Of a stretch of 64,000 nucleotides of DNA, positions 11,532 to 22,212 are shown one piece after another. Origin of the DNA: Lojkania enalia. Its lineage: Eukaryota; Ascomycota; Dothideomycetes; Pleosporales. The position numbers and the translations under genes were made by a program. Within the stretch, counting starts at the first letter, position 1. The number at the start of each line of letters is the position of its first letter. A model generated the notes under the pieces. The model had not been told where the DNA came from, did no database searches, and saw only the letters and a program-made list of their open reading frames with translations. The stretch lies in assembly GCA_010094045.1 (NCBI GenBank), contig ML986603.1, positions 328,559 to 392,558 on the forward strand, read 5' to 3'.

Positions 11532-13398
11532 GGCGGCGAATGAGGCAAAATGCGTGATACGCAGCCAACAGCGCAATCGCCGGGCGGTCGGATGGAGACG
11601 TCCTGGTGAGGGCGGGGTGGCGTCTATTCAGAACAGGTGTGCAGGCAGTCGATACGGCTCCTCGAGGCGCAGGTCCTGGATTTTAGCGTCGCCATTGCCT
11701 CTCCTAGAGCCAGGAGGAAGGTCAATTGCGAAGCAGAGGGCGAGTGCCTGGTGGAAGCAGCCGCTCCCACCTGCCGGAGCGGCTTAGTGGAGGTCGGTGG
11801 ATGGATCGAAGCGATGACGCTGGCAGCAACCGCCGGATCTCCTGGCGAAAGCTTGGTGCGCTTAGCGGGAGAGCCCTGGGCCCTGCGTAGTCTCTGCCGA
11901 ACCGTTGTTGCCGTGTGCTTGGTCTCTTTAGTACACGGTCTGCGGAGCACGCGGGACGACAGCAGCCTTATACACGGGCAAGAGGGGGCGACGGCGGATC
12001 GTACATGTAGCCGCAGTGCGCGTCCCTGCAGCGCAGCGCAGCTGAGCAACGTCTCAGGCACATCAACCATTTAGCGAAACATCCCCCATACGAGACCCAG
12101 GACGCCGCCTCATTTCCCTCGTCAGACTTACCAGCACTCGGCCCAACAATGCTCCTTTCTCCCTGAGGACGTACCTTTGGAGAGAATACGGGCTCCATAC
12201 CGCAACCTTTGATCGGCCTACCTCATGAGTCCGCCCAGAGCTGCGAGGCGGTTGAGCGAACCACGCGGCCAATCCCGTTATCGCAATGACCACAGTCCAT
12301 GCATGTGCTGGCGCCCTGGTTGGTCTCCAGGGGAGGCCAGGCGCCCGAAGACGGCCAAGGCACTGAATCCACCCCGTTTGATGAATTCATTTGAGATATA
12401 GTCTCCGATCAATCGCATGCATGAGATGGCGAACGCGAGGCTAAATCACGCACCAGATCGGACCGCCAACCAGGATCATGTTTGGCTGCTCTTCCCATTC
12501 GTGAGCGTAAAGGCCGATGCAAGTCAATATGTAACCGTAGATACAACTCATCTTGCTCGTTTGCTGTTCCGGGCTAGCCGGCATCGGAGCCTCAAGTCGT
12601 GCCTCAGTCATCATGGCCAACCTTTGCTGGATAACCTGAACACCCCGGCAGTGGTTCCGCCAAGGTCCCACCGCCAAACACCTCTTGATAGAGGAGCATC
12701 TTGCGAGACAGCTCAAGGCATCCAAGGGCTTAGACTATGACAGTCACGAAGCGTCCTAATTGGCATCGTCTAAGGGCTACTCCTTTACCTCCGCTCACCA
12801 CCCTCTACAATTAATCGAGATAAACCTAGTATCGCTCCCAAGGACAAAAATCAATCGAATTCAATAGTGTACACTTAACTACAAAGCTATAGAACATGCT
12901 TGCAAGATGGACTTTGCGGATGCTCAGCGCTCGTGGGGAAGATCTGTGTAGATACTGTTGAAGGCAGGCGTCTAATAGGAGCGGTTCTAGTGTTTTTTTA
13001 CGTAATGGGACAAGCGCATATATAGGTGGCCTTGTTTGGAGTTCTCTCCATTCTTTTAACAACACACCCTTGATTTCATCAGATACGCCTCCGCATCGAG
13101 TACATGCTTTCCTTGCCTTTTCTATCTATTTTCCTGTAGTCATTTTCGCATTTAGTTGATCCCCCATCCCCATATGTTTTCTATCTTCCCGAACGTAAAG
13201 ACTGGAATCGTTTGTTGAAATGCCATTTCTCTTCTCAACACAACAGTTCTTGGCAATCACGTGTAATTTTTTTCAAAACCCCCCTTTTTTTTTTTTCTTG
13301 CACCCCGGTACCCTTGGGTCAGGATCAATCTTTCTCCTACTAAAAGACATTGAGGCTAATGCTTTCCAAGGGTGCTTCAAAATAAAACTTTTTTTTTT

Positions 13399-13429
<31 letters not shown>

Positions 13430-14034
13430 AAAATAAAAATGACCCATTCCTGACAATTGCGTACTGCTCCATCTAGAAGGATGTGCATTATTTTGAACTT
13501 CGTTCTGTTTGAATATGGTTTTTATTTTTACCCTTGCTCTGTTTGAACTTGCTCTTGATACGTAACCCTGACAGTACAGGGAACCTAGTTTAGAGAAGGT
13601 GTATCCGAAGTTACACTGGGTTTTACGCTTTAAAGCTTTCTCTAATATTCAAATACACTCTCGTAACGACAAGATTCAAACACAAGTTCTCACTTCATCT
13701 GGTTGGAAGATGCGTGACACCTAATCTCTAAGCCAGTTGTTCCCCTCCATTACGCTAAATTTAAAAATTGGTTACTTCAAAAGGATTATGTAGCGATGCA
13801 AATAACTATACATATTGGGTAGGGCTAGGAAGTGTTGTGATGGAGGGTGGTATGGCAGCCCCTGCGCTAGAAGGTGAAAGTAGGCTTTTGGTACTTCACA
13901 GAGCGCTTGTTTTGACAACGGTTAAGGTCTTCTGTACCGAGTCGCAGCCGGCGAAGTCACGTACGTCCACGGCCATAGTGCCACTCGTCCTACACGGACA
14001 CCTTAATCTTATCTGCATACCAGGTCCACACTAG
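11532..14034. other. Long intergenic stretch, no supported gene
   Basis: Two overlapping frames of ~145 codons on opposite strands near 11.62-12.07 kb are open mainly because the DNA is GC-rich. Neither resembles a known family or has intron signals. The GC-rich part (11.5-12.4 kb) is probably promoter and 5' UTR of the minus-strand gene ending at 9975. From ~12.8 kb the sequence becomes AT-richer and holds a homopolymer patch. Confidence 0.5.
13389..13425. repeat. Homopolymer patch (T-run then long A-run)
   Basis: A run of ten T is followed directly by a run of more than 20 A. About 110 bp upstream is a C6/T12 run (13280-13297). Such runs are prone to sequencing and assembly error, and open frames crossing them are artefacts. 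A retroposed poly(A) tail is possible, but I see no gene body or target duplication attached. Confidence 0.8.
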
Positions 14035-15712
14035 GTGCAAATTGAGGCCCTAGCTAAGGAACTACTCGACAGCATCATCTTATACCTTGCCGTCCGCAGA
14101 GGGGCCATCTCTAGAATTAGACATAAGGAGCATTGCTACGCAGCATCCTTGATTAGAACCCCTCCAGAACGATCAGATCTAGCTGTGTATGTCAAGATCC
14201 TCATTATTGAGAGGAGCGATTTTGGGTTCATCCAATGATGGGGTCTCGGCATGTATGACTTCGACGAGAGTTACCCGGTGGCCGGTCGGTATCCTGGGGA
14301 CACTTTGTATAGAACAACTAGATCATCTACAGATGAATGGATTTCCTTTGTTTGCCACGAAGACAACGCATCAAGGGTACTTCAAGATCCAAATCAGACA
14401 GATATTGATTCTGCATATACTTCGTTCGCCAGACTTCTTTCCGCGACGCTATATCTAACAGGGCTCGACCTTTCCCGTTACAAGGCCAATGCACCCACGA
14501 GGCCTTGGCTAGATGTGGCGAGCGCTCACTTAAATGGTATAGGCGACGCTTCACCTTCTCTCCACAGCTCCTTGCACCTCAATAAAGCCGTCATTGAACT
14601 TGCCGGCAGCAACGCGTTAGAGATGTAGCCAATTTTCTACCTTCCTAATCTAACTTCATCGGAGATAGAGAACCCTTCCTGGAACTTGACCCGCGACGAC
14701 GTTTAGAGGATTTGCAACCACAGATCGACCCATGAGATTCGCTGGCAAAACCCTCAAATATGAAACGTTTAGTTCTTCGAAATCTCCGCAACAACCATTG
14801 GAGCCAGAACTGGGTGCCATGGTTGATGGCAGAAGCTTTCATCGGCCTTAAATCCATTCATTTGAAGCAGCGCCGGCAACCCCCCGAAATCTCGTCATGG
14901 AGATATGAGCTAGCCCAGCCTAACCACCCTGATCTGTATCAAGACTACTTCGCTATCTTCAATGCTTACATTTCTACTACACTGTGCTACTTCGAGCTAT
15001 ATCTAAAAAAAAATGAAGCTGACGTCTCGGTCATACCTCAAAGCTACGAATACCCCAAACCATGAAGATCTTCCAAACTCCCACTCGACTCGAGCTCGTT
15101 ACGTTAGACTTGGAAGCACTAGCGGGATTGTTAGCTTCGGAGCAATAGTACATTGGAAGCAGCATAGCTGGCGGTCTCTATTCAGATCTCGAGCAACGGG
15201 TGTACATTGGCCTCATTCTTCCTCAGACCCTTAAAACCCTCAATCTCCGAACAAGCCCCAATACAAAGCGAGGCGCAGAACAACATGCCGGATTCTTTGA
15301 TGCGCTCGAGCACCTTAATTACGACGTACATATCCGTTTCCCGGAGCTACAATGCCTGACTTTGGAGTGGTTCTAGGCCTCTAACTAGGGATTTCCCTAT
15401 CGAAGAAGTCTCAGCTGGATTCACGGATGCAGGAGTTGAATTGGTGGAGGGGTTGGAGAGACTGAAGAGCTAGATTCGGTACTGGCATCGATGATAGGTT
15501 GGTACATGTTTACACGCATGCCTTGGTACTTGACTCTCGGACCTGACTTTCAAGAGATCATCAGATTAGAATTCAGTCAGGGCTCTGAGAATATCATTTA
15601 CCCTCGAAGGTGTGTATATATGCTCGATTACCAAAGATGGGGGTTGTTTCATCGGAGTACGGCGCTATGGATGAATGAGATCAAGGTAGGCTGGATGGGG
15701 AAGCTTTTGTGA
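14035..15712 (+). pseudogene. Decayed F-box / leucine-rich-repeat-type gene
   Basis: Frames on plus hold family-like pieces broken by stops and shifts. ALAKELLDSIILYLAVR (from 14041) resembles the start of a fungal F-box. RSDLAVYVKILIIE follows, then a 125-codon block at 14251-14628. Later pieces, VYIGLILPQTLKTLNLRTS and FPELQCLTLEWF (15.20-15.38 kb), have the spacing of leucine-rich repeats. Several in-frame stops separate these pieces, so no full protein can be made. F-box proteins recruit substrates to SCF ubiquitin ligases, and fungal genomes carry many lineage-specific, decaying copies. The order of pieces supports one gene, but the assignment is by pattern only. Confidence 0.5.
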
Positions 15713-16514
15713 GAATAGTATAACTCCATAGATAGGGTTTCTTATCTCCACTAAATTTAAGACAGGCTTGTCTATTTACAGCTTAGGATGCAGCTTTAGT
15801 GTGTTACATCGCGTTCTCACTCTCTAAAATAGTGTTTAGGTACATTTCCTCTTGATAACTCCCTATATATCACTATTTGAATGCTTGGCCACCACGAGTC
15901 TTTCCTGGAGTCGGCTATCTTTAGATATTTAAAAAGTCTAGCAAATACAAGTTGTTATAGACATCATGAATTACTCCGCTCCTTAGACCTTGTTAGATCC
16001 ATTTGGGCTTCTAGGCTACGCTAGAATTGCAAGCCACTGGTGTGGGATCGACCTCGCACTGACATTCTTATGTTTCCAGAATAAGGTTGCTTGACCATTC
16101 ATAGGGCATGTTTCCCTACGTTCAATATTTGGACAGCATGTGCCTTATATGACTAGGCTTTCTTTTCACTATTCATGTCGATAGAGGAGATTGGAAGGCA
16201 TTGCATCAAAACAGAATGCTGGCAAAGAAATTTTTAAAGGAACATGACGCAATGCGGTGAAGCTCAGCCCCCAGCGTGTGGCACGATAATAATTTTGACG
16301 AAGATGATACTAGTGGACGTATCCCAACATGGACAGCGCCGGCATTTCCACTTTGTCCACTACTCTACGTACGCCACAACAAAGTTTCTTAGCAAATGCG
16401 GTTACCAGGCGCCTCATCACTTCTCGCAATGCAACGATAGTTCAGATAGTACTAGGAGCTTATGTATCTATTCAATCGGTTATACGCTATTTCCATTAGG
16501 CGAGAATTGAGTAC
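15713..16514. other. Intergenic, nothing recognised
   Basis: AT-rich sequence with only short random frames. It may contain a last short exon of the minus-strand gene that starts at 17115 (see that entry). Confidence 0.4.
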
Positions 16515-17115
16515 TCACGGTCCAATTTCCTCATCTACCTCCTTCGTGACATCCTCTATGTACATCTCAATCTCCGCACCAAAAGCTAGCATCGCGCTCG
16601 AAACCTCCCATACCTTCTCAAACGGAACTCGATGCCGCTTCCATATAGTCACCTTCCTTAAATCGTCTCTAGTATCATACGGGAGTGGCCAATACTTTTC
16701 GCCGCCAGGCAATATCCACTCTCTCGTCTTCTCAATCATGATGGCCTTGCGGTCTCTAGGTGATTGCTTGTCTAGCAAGATAAAGGAATTGGTATGGACC
16801 GTTGTTGAGTTTGGTTCCGCAAGAGTTAAGAAGGCATCCTTGAGTTCCTTCCAGGTGGCCGAAGCCCAATCGGTTTTGACAGTTGCATCGATGCGCTCGG
16901 TTTCACTTCGAAAGTCACTGTGAGAGAGTGAGTGCACAAGGATATAGGGCGCGATGGGTTTCTCTCCCGGCTTCTGCTCTGGAAATGCAGCTGCTCGCAC
17001 GAAATCGTCCCAGAGCTATTTGTCGCGAAAGTCAATCTTTCGTTACAAGGTCAAACCATGTGCAGGACCATACCTCAGGCGTAACATCATGGGCCGCAAA
17101 AACAAGATTGTTCAT
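16515..17115 (-). CDS. Small conserved-looking fungal protein, function unknown
   Basis: Model: complement(join(16515..17015, 17074..17115)), 180 aa. ATG at 17115 starts MNNLVFAAHDVTPE. A 58-nt intron (GTATGG...AAATAG) joins it to LWDDFVRAAAFPEQKPGEKP with the frame kept. The body includes APYILVHSLSHSDFR, VKTDWASATWKELKDAF and IEMYIEDVTKEVDEEIGP. The terminal GP-TGA overlaps a good donor (GTGAGT at 16518), so a further short exon is possible. I recognise no catalytic motif. The VKTDW...W pattern is loosely reminiscent of small DUF6924-type fungal proteins, at low confidence. Splice consistency and codon texture suggest a real gene. Confidence 0.55.
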
Positions 17116-17683
17116 ATTGTGGCAATGGATGCGCGAGAAAGTTGAGGTTGTTTAGAAAGTTCAAAGTCTAGGGGTGAGGCTAAATTGTGTTGCGCTGCAG
17201 TAAGAGCTTTGTACACCACGAGGCTCTTATAAACTCCTTGGAATAATTTTGAAGTATTAGGGTACGGTGTAGCTCTCGTCACGTAGCCTTTCATGCGGCT
17301 CTAAGCATCAGAATCCCATATGATGATAGCCATTGCAAAATCCCGTGTTCCTTCTGCGGCGAGCAATCCTTCGGCACAATCAGAACGCTGCACGCAGCCC
17401 CAAGCCCCCAAAATCTCACATAATAGGGCAATTGCAGAATCCCATGTTCCAAGGGCGACCAAATATGAAGAACCCACCTTAACTTTTCATATACTAAGCC
17501 TCATAGACAAGACAATAAAAGTCTGAATTAGCCTAGACCTAGCAACTTTCATGCGGAAATACACCATCTCCACTAAACAGGAGAGTTGCCCAATTGGGTA
17601 AAACTGAACACGCGAGGGTCAAATTCCGCCTTATATATTTATAAGTAAACGATTAGAGAGTACGAGAACAACTGTCAAAAGGT
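17116..17683. other. Intergenic, nothing recognised
   Basis: Short frames only. Upstream of the small minus-strand gene and downstream of the NucA/NucB-like relic; it should hold a promoter and a 3' UTR. Confidence 0.45.
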
Positions 17684-18703
17684 CTAAAGAAATAACAAAT
17701 GCCCAAATCTATCTGTAGACTGCCAACGACGCTCATCTTGACTACTTTTCTTTGCATTCGTTGCCTCAACCGCTTCTTCCTCTTCTTGTTCTTCTCTCTC
17801 GTCTTCTTCCCTCTTGAAGCCTAGCGATCCGCCTTTGGTCCGGTCATTGGAAGGCATACTGCCTTGGAAACCCCAGGGGTAGCGATGCCACCTATTGACT
17901 GCATCAACTTCCATCATATGGAAAGTTGGTTTGTCATCCCACGAATTCGCTGCAAGTCTCGTAATGGCCAGCATGATTGGATCCGACTCTGGCTTGTTCT
18001 TCTTCGTATAGATAGAGTGATCAGGGCGGATTTCCACATTCCTCGACACCGTGTGGGGGATGTCGTAGCCGCCCTGCAACGCCGAGCAATACGGGGCGCC
18101 CATCCCAAAATTGGTAGACCACTTCATGAAGTATTTCTCGTCGGTGACACCAAATTTCTGATAGGCACTATGGACTCTGATGCCAATCACTGATGAATAA
18201 CGGCGTCGGTCAGTTCAACGTATCGGATAGGATGGGTGTGGGGGTACACTCACGCGAGTTTTGTTTGGCATCCTCTAGAGCTATAATTTCGCCCCAGCCT
18301 CCTTCCACTGTGTTTGCCATGACTGTCTCTTCAGGGCTCTTGCCCACATACTCCAGGACATGTTTTCGGATATGTATGCCTTTTCCGACCCTAGTACTCT
18401 CGTAGTCCTGAGTAGACCAGAAGAGTAGCCAGACTCAGCCCGCTTTTCTGTGCTATTCTTTGAGTCGAGCTGAACCGGATTTGGCGCGCCGAAGCAGAGA
18501 ATGGCCATGCAATCCGCATTGCATACAGCTGCGCCTCCGGTGCAATCGATATCAATCCAAATGGAATCTACCATACTATTTCCGTCTCCATTACGAGCAA
18601 CTAGAGAACTTCCCCCTCCAGACTCGGGCCACATGAGAATGGCGGAAGCGGAAACCATTGTGCTAGCCGCGGCAAGGAGGACATGAGAAGAAGAGAATTT
18701 CAT
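17684..18703 (-). pseudogene. Secreted NucA/NucB-type nuclease gene with a frame break
   Basis: ATG at 18703 begins a clear signal peptide (MKFSSSHVLLAAASTMVSASA). Then come IWIDIDCTGGAAVCNADC and MAILCFGAPNPVQLDSKNS, the cysteine-rich start of fungal NucA/NucB-domain proteins as I recall them. The natural continuation, KSPEETVMANTVEGGWGEI then DAKQNSR, lies in another frame, so a shift of two bases is needed at about 18.40-18.43 kb. An intron (GTGAGT at 18253 to TTCATCAG ending 18190) joins a second exon ending at 17684. The two exons total 956 nt, two more than a multiple of three, which agrees with the frame break. Other family members are secreted DNases. Error, pseudogene and an unusual micro-intron cannot be told apart here. 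Confidence 0.55.
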
Positions 18704-19616
18704 GATTGATACAGAGATCAAGGATAGACGAGTAAGCTGGGGGTCTAAAATAAGAATATCACAGAATTGTTGATAAGGTATTGCGCGAGACGAAACTGGA
18801 TAAATCATTGATCTCATTGTTCCACGGTACTTATATCTTGCTAATAGTATGGACACGTTAGATTTATGTCCAGTAGTTTAGAGAGCAAGCAAAAGGCAAT
18901 GTGCTTGGGAATACAGTTAGCCTTGCAAGGTTCTAGCTGAGTTCTACATCTCAAACTCCGTACAACACCTGCCTGGAAGGATATATATCATCTCTCCTAC
19001 AATTTTGGCAGTGTCAACATCTTTACAAGGTCTTCGTTATGGGTAGTAATTTCCAAATGTATCTATTCAATAGTAATGTAACGTTCACAACCTTTCTTTC
19101 TTCGCCACACGCTTCAATGTGTCGCGTACCAGGGAGCATCAATTGCTGAGGCAAATATTGATGTATTGAAGGAGGGTAAGTGGCCTACTTCGCTAGAAGC
19201 TGGCAATGGCGAGACTATATAGGCCTGAAAACAGACCAACTATAATAGGATAGTAGAAACATGTGACAAAAGGTGGGCTGCTAACTATGGCATTGGTGTC
19301 CGAACTTCAATCAAAAGAAAGGGGCAATTCGTACCTCAAATACCTTTCCCTGCCAGCCAATACAGTACACCAACCACCTAGGGCAGAATTCCTATCGAAA
19401 GCAGCCATTCCGACAGGGTTTTTTGTTTATGGGGTTTCTAGTATCACACGAATAGGTTCGGACTCGTAACCCATGATATATTCTGGCCCGTTATTCTAGT
19501 TGATCGATTTTAAGCAACAATGTGTGATATCTTTACTTGCAAAGGCTATTTTAGGCAAGTCTCCAATTTGCTATAATGGTGTCACTTTCGAGGGTAGCAG
19601 AGGCTCCAGGAAGTAA
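18704..19616. other. Intergenic, nothing recognised
   Basis: AT-rich, short random frames only. It contains the upstream region of the NucA/NucB-like gene. Confidence 0.45.
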
Positions 19617-21287
19617 TTATAAGTTACTGCTAATGATTTTCAAATAGGAGGCAAGCCAATCTTTCCCGCCTCCAACAGAAGCCCAGCACCAAGAGAGCAG
19701 CCCTAGAACATCGTTCTTCTCCTCTCTCGATGATACTTTCCACAATAAGTGTTTCGTGACTTGGCCTCCCTGGATGATATTGCCGAACCGATCTGTCCAA
19801 GTCTTTTGCACTTGCTCGGCTATAGCCCTGAATCGGGATGAGTCTATCGGATGGATAAGTTAGCATTTTATCCGAATATGCCTCGAGCAGTCTGAACTAT
19901 GGATAATTCTCACAATGGCTGGTATGGATAGCGAGCGTAACTCATCCATGCTCTCAGTACAACATTACCAGATAATCCCAACCGGCATGAAGGTTTTCCG
20001 CCGGCGAAGATACCATTCCTGAAAAGCCCATATTCTCCTAAGATGTAAGATATTAGGATAGATGAATAGGAGACCTGCGTTGATTACTATCTGTTGAGGA
20101 TCAAGGAGTTATATACTGCCTGATCTCCTGTTCCGCCATATCGAAGTTAGTCCTCGATTGACATCCTGCCTACAAAGAATGTTACATCAGAGGCCCATAT
20201 TTGAGCATGTAACTCTCACTTGATGAGGCTATAGAAATCTGGAAACTGCCTTTATGTGTGCCGTGTGACATATAGGGAAGGTCCAAGGTTGCCGGAACGG
20301 GTCGGAGACCGATATGAAGACTTCCATTAAAGTCCTCAGAACTTGCAGCCGCAATGTCTATAGTTGCTCTCTGATACACTGAACCAATTTCCTGCGATTC
20401 TTTGTGCTAAATTCCATTTTCATTCTACAAAATATACAAAAAGTCAATCCACAAATAGTCGATCCCAATCTTATGTGTTATAGATAGGCTATCTCGGAAA
20501 GTTTGAGAAAGTTGACCAAACGAGAGTGTTACAAGATGCTGTTGCGTATTTTCGGTGGTTGTTTTTAAAGGTTGCCGCGCAGGATCGCCCCAACAATGAC
20601 CAAGGGCATAAACCTTACCTCACGTTCCGCGCGTCTCAACAAGCCTCACCGATAGGTTTCCGGTACTGCCGTAAACTTGAAGCGCCCACGTTGGTAGAAC
20701 GGATTCATCATCATTCACCCCCACATTCGATGCGAGACAGTACACACCGTATATGCGAGTGGGAGCAATTATCTAACCACCGCCTTATCAGATTGAACAA
20801 CTCACCTGATTCATTTTGTAACAACAGTGAAAATGATACAAATCTTTTAGAGGCTGGAGTTCCTAAATGGAAGTTAATGGAAATCACTTCGAGCACGTAA
20901 CGACCTACCCTCCTCTACTTAGAGAGCGGGATACAAATGCGCTCCATAGGGTGTCCGATTCGCTTTTTCATCTATACATAGCGTTAAGAAGCCTGTCAGA
21001 CTATGTGACCAAGTGAGACATGTGTAGTCTAGGTAAACATCTATCTAGCATGGAAATATATCCTCTGGAAGTTCGACTTCTTGCAAGTGAATGTTGTTCA
21101 ATATAAACTTGCAAAAGTAAAAGCGGTTCGCTGATTGTTTATTGCTACCTAGCCCGCGGGCATAAGTCCCACCTGACAACATCTTAAGAAGTCTGTAACG
21201 TAAGTCGCAATGCATTTCGCCCTCGAGATCAACGTAGTTAATCTCCGAGGCGGAAGACGGGAGTTCAAGATCGTAATCGGCGTCCAT
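19617..21287 (-). pseudogene. Decayed HET-domain (heterokaryon incompatibility-like) gene
   Basis: Minus-strand pieces in HET-protein order: LFNLIRRWLDNCSHSHIRC (near 20.78 kb); YALGHCWGDPARQPLK, then SQTFRDSLSITHKIGIDYLW and YQRATIDIAAASSEDFNG in one frame (20.61-20.18 kb); and VQKTWTDRFGNIIQGGQ with VSSREEKNDVLGLLSW (19.82-19.63 kb). GxCWGD, DYLWID and the IAAxxSxD block are the canonical HET motifs. In the central frame, stops stand where Q (LQN) and W (IWHKES) are expected, i.e. C-to-T changes on one strand or the other. Further shifts separate the N- and C-terminal parts, so it cannot be expressed as a full protein. HET-domain genes act in self/non-self recognition and cell death after hyphal fusion. 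Confidence 0.8.
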
Positions 21288-22212
21288 GTCTCACAGTGCG
21301 GCCGGGAATCAAGTAAAATCCTGCCCTACAGCCCTAATCTGCAACTGGTTAGCGAGCTGGTGGAGGAGCTACCCACCTGTCCTATCGTATATTGTTCTTT
21401 CGGCGTTTCGCACTGGCCGAGATACCTCATCATCGTTCTTTCATTCCTAGCTGGCCTTGGTACCTGCTCAGTTCCGAGCTGACAAGCTCCCAACCTCAAG
21501 CACTCAAAACTCTCAATCGGTGGGTCTCTACAATAAGGCGCAACCTTCCATCCCTCACCCAGCAAACAAACCGTAACGATCACGTCACCTTCACTCATCA
21601 CAGCACCACATATGTAAATCCTAGAAAATCCATAATTATACCACTCTATTACAAATTTCCCTCGCGCCTCACGCACATCCCCAGCCAACCATCCACATTC
21701 CAAAAAAATTCGAAACCACCATCCATCACAGCGCATTGAAAAGTCGCCACTCAGCAAAACCTGCCTAACCTAAAAAATAAAGTACTAAAAAAGGACCCGG
21801 GGTATCTCCTGGAGGACGTATATAACCTCTCGTGAATTAACAAAATCCATCATCCATGATATATCCCATACGATCCGTCACCAATAATACTTATCATATG
21901 CCCCACGCTACTTAGCGCCGTCCTTCTTTTTACACATAAAAAGAAAGAAAACATCGTTTGAGAAATTCGTCATCTCATGAGACCTGAAAAATTTGAAAAA
22001 TTTGTCCTCCCTTCAGTTTTATCTTCGAAGTACACATGTTGCCGTGTCCAATACATCTTTTCCACAACGTGCTAATACTACACATAACTAAACTAGGAAC
22101 CCCCCACTCTGAAAAAAAAACAAAAAAAAAAGGGTTCCAAAAGGTTACGAATACAAATATGGAACGTAAATCATCTCGAGAAAGGTAGCACAAGGTTCCA
22201 GAGCAAGTCAGC
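21288..22212. other. Intergenic, nothing recognised
   Basis: Contains the upstream edge of the HET relic and the 3' flank of the transcription factor gene. The ~140-codon frame at 21326-21757 (minus) has no recognisable content. Confidence 0.45.

Noticed and set aside
11624..12074. Two overlapping ~145-codon open frames on opposite strands
   Set aside because: GC-rich DNA opens both frames; neither has a family motif or splice signals. More likely promoter and 5' UTR of the gene at 9975-11531.
13220..13488. Open frames giving poly-Lys / poly-Phe proteins
   Set aside because: They are translations of the homopolymer runs.
21326..21757. 143-codon minus frame as a possible gene
   Set aside because: No recognisable content and no conserved start. 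It may be 5' flank of the HET relic.
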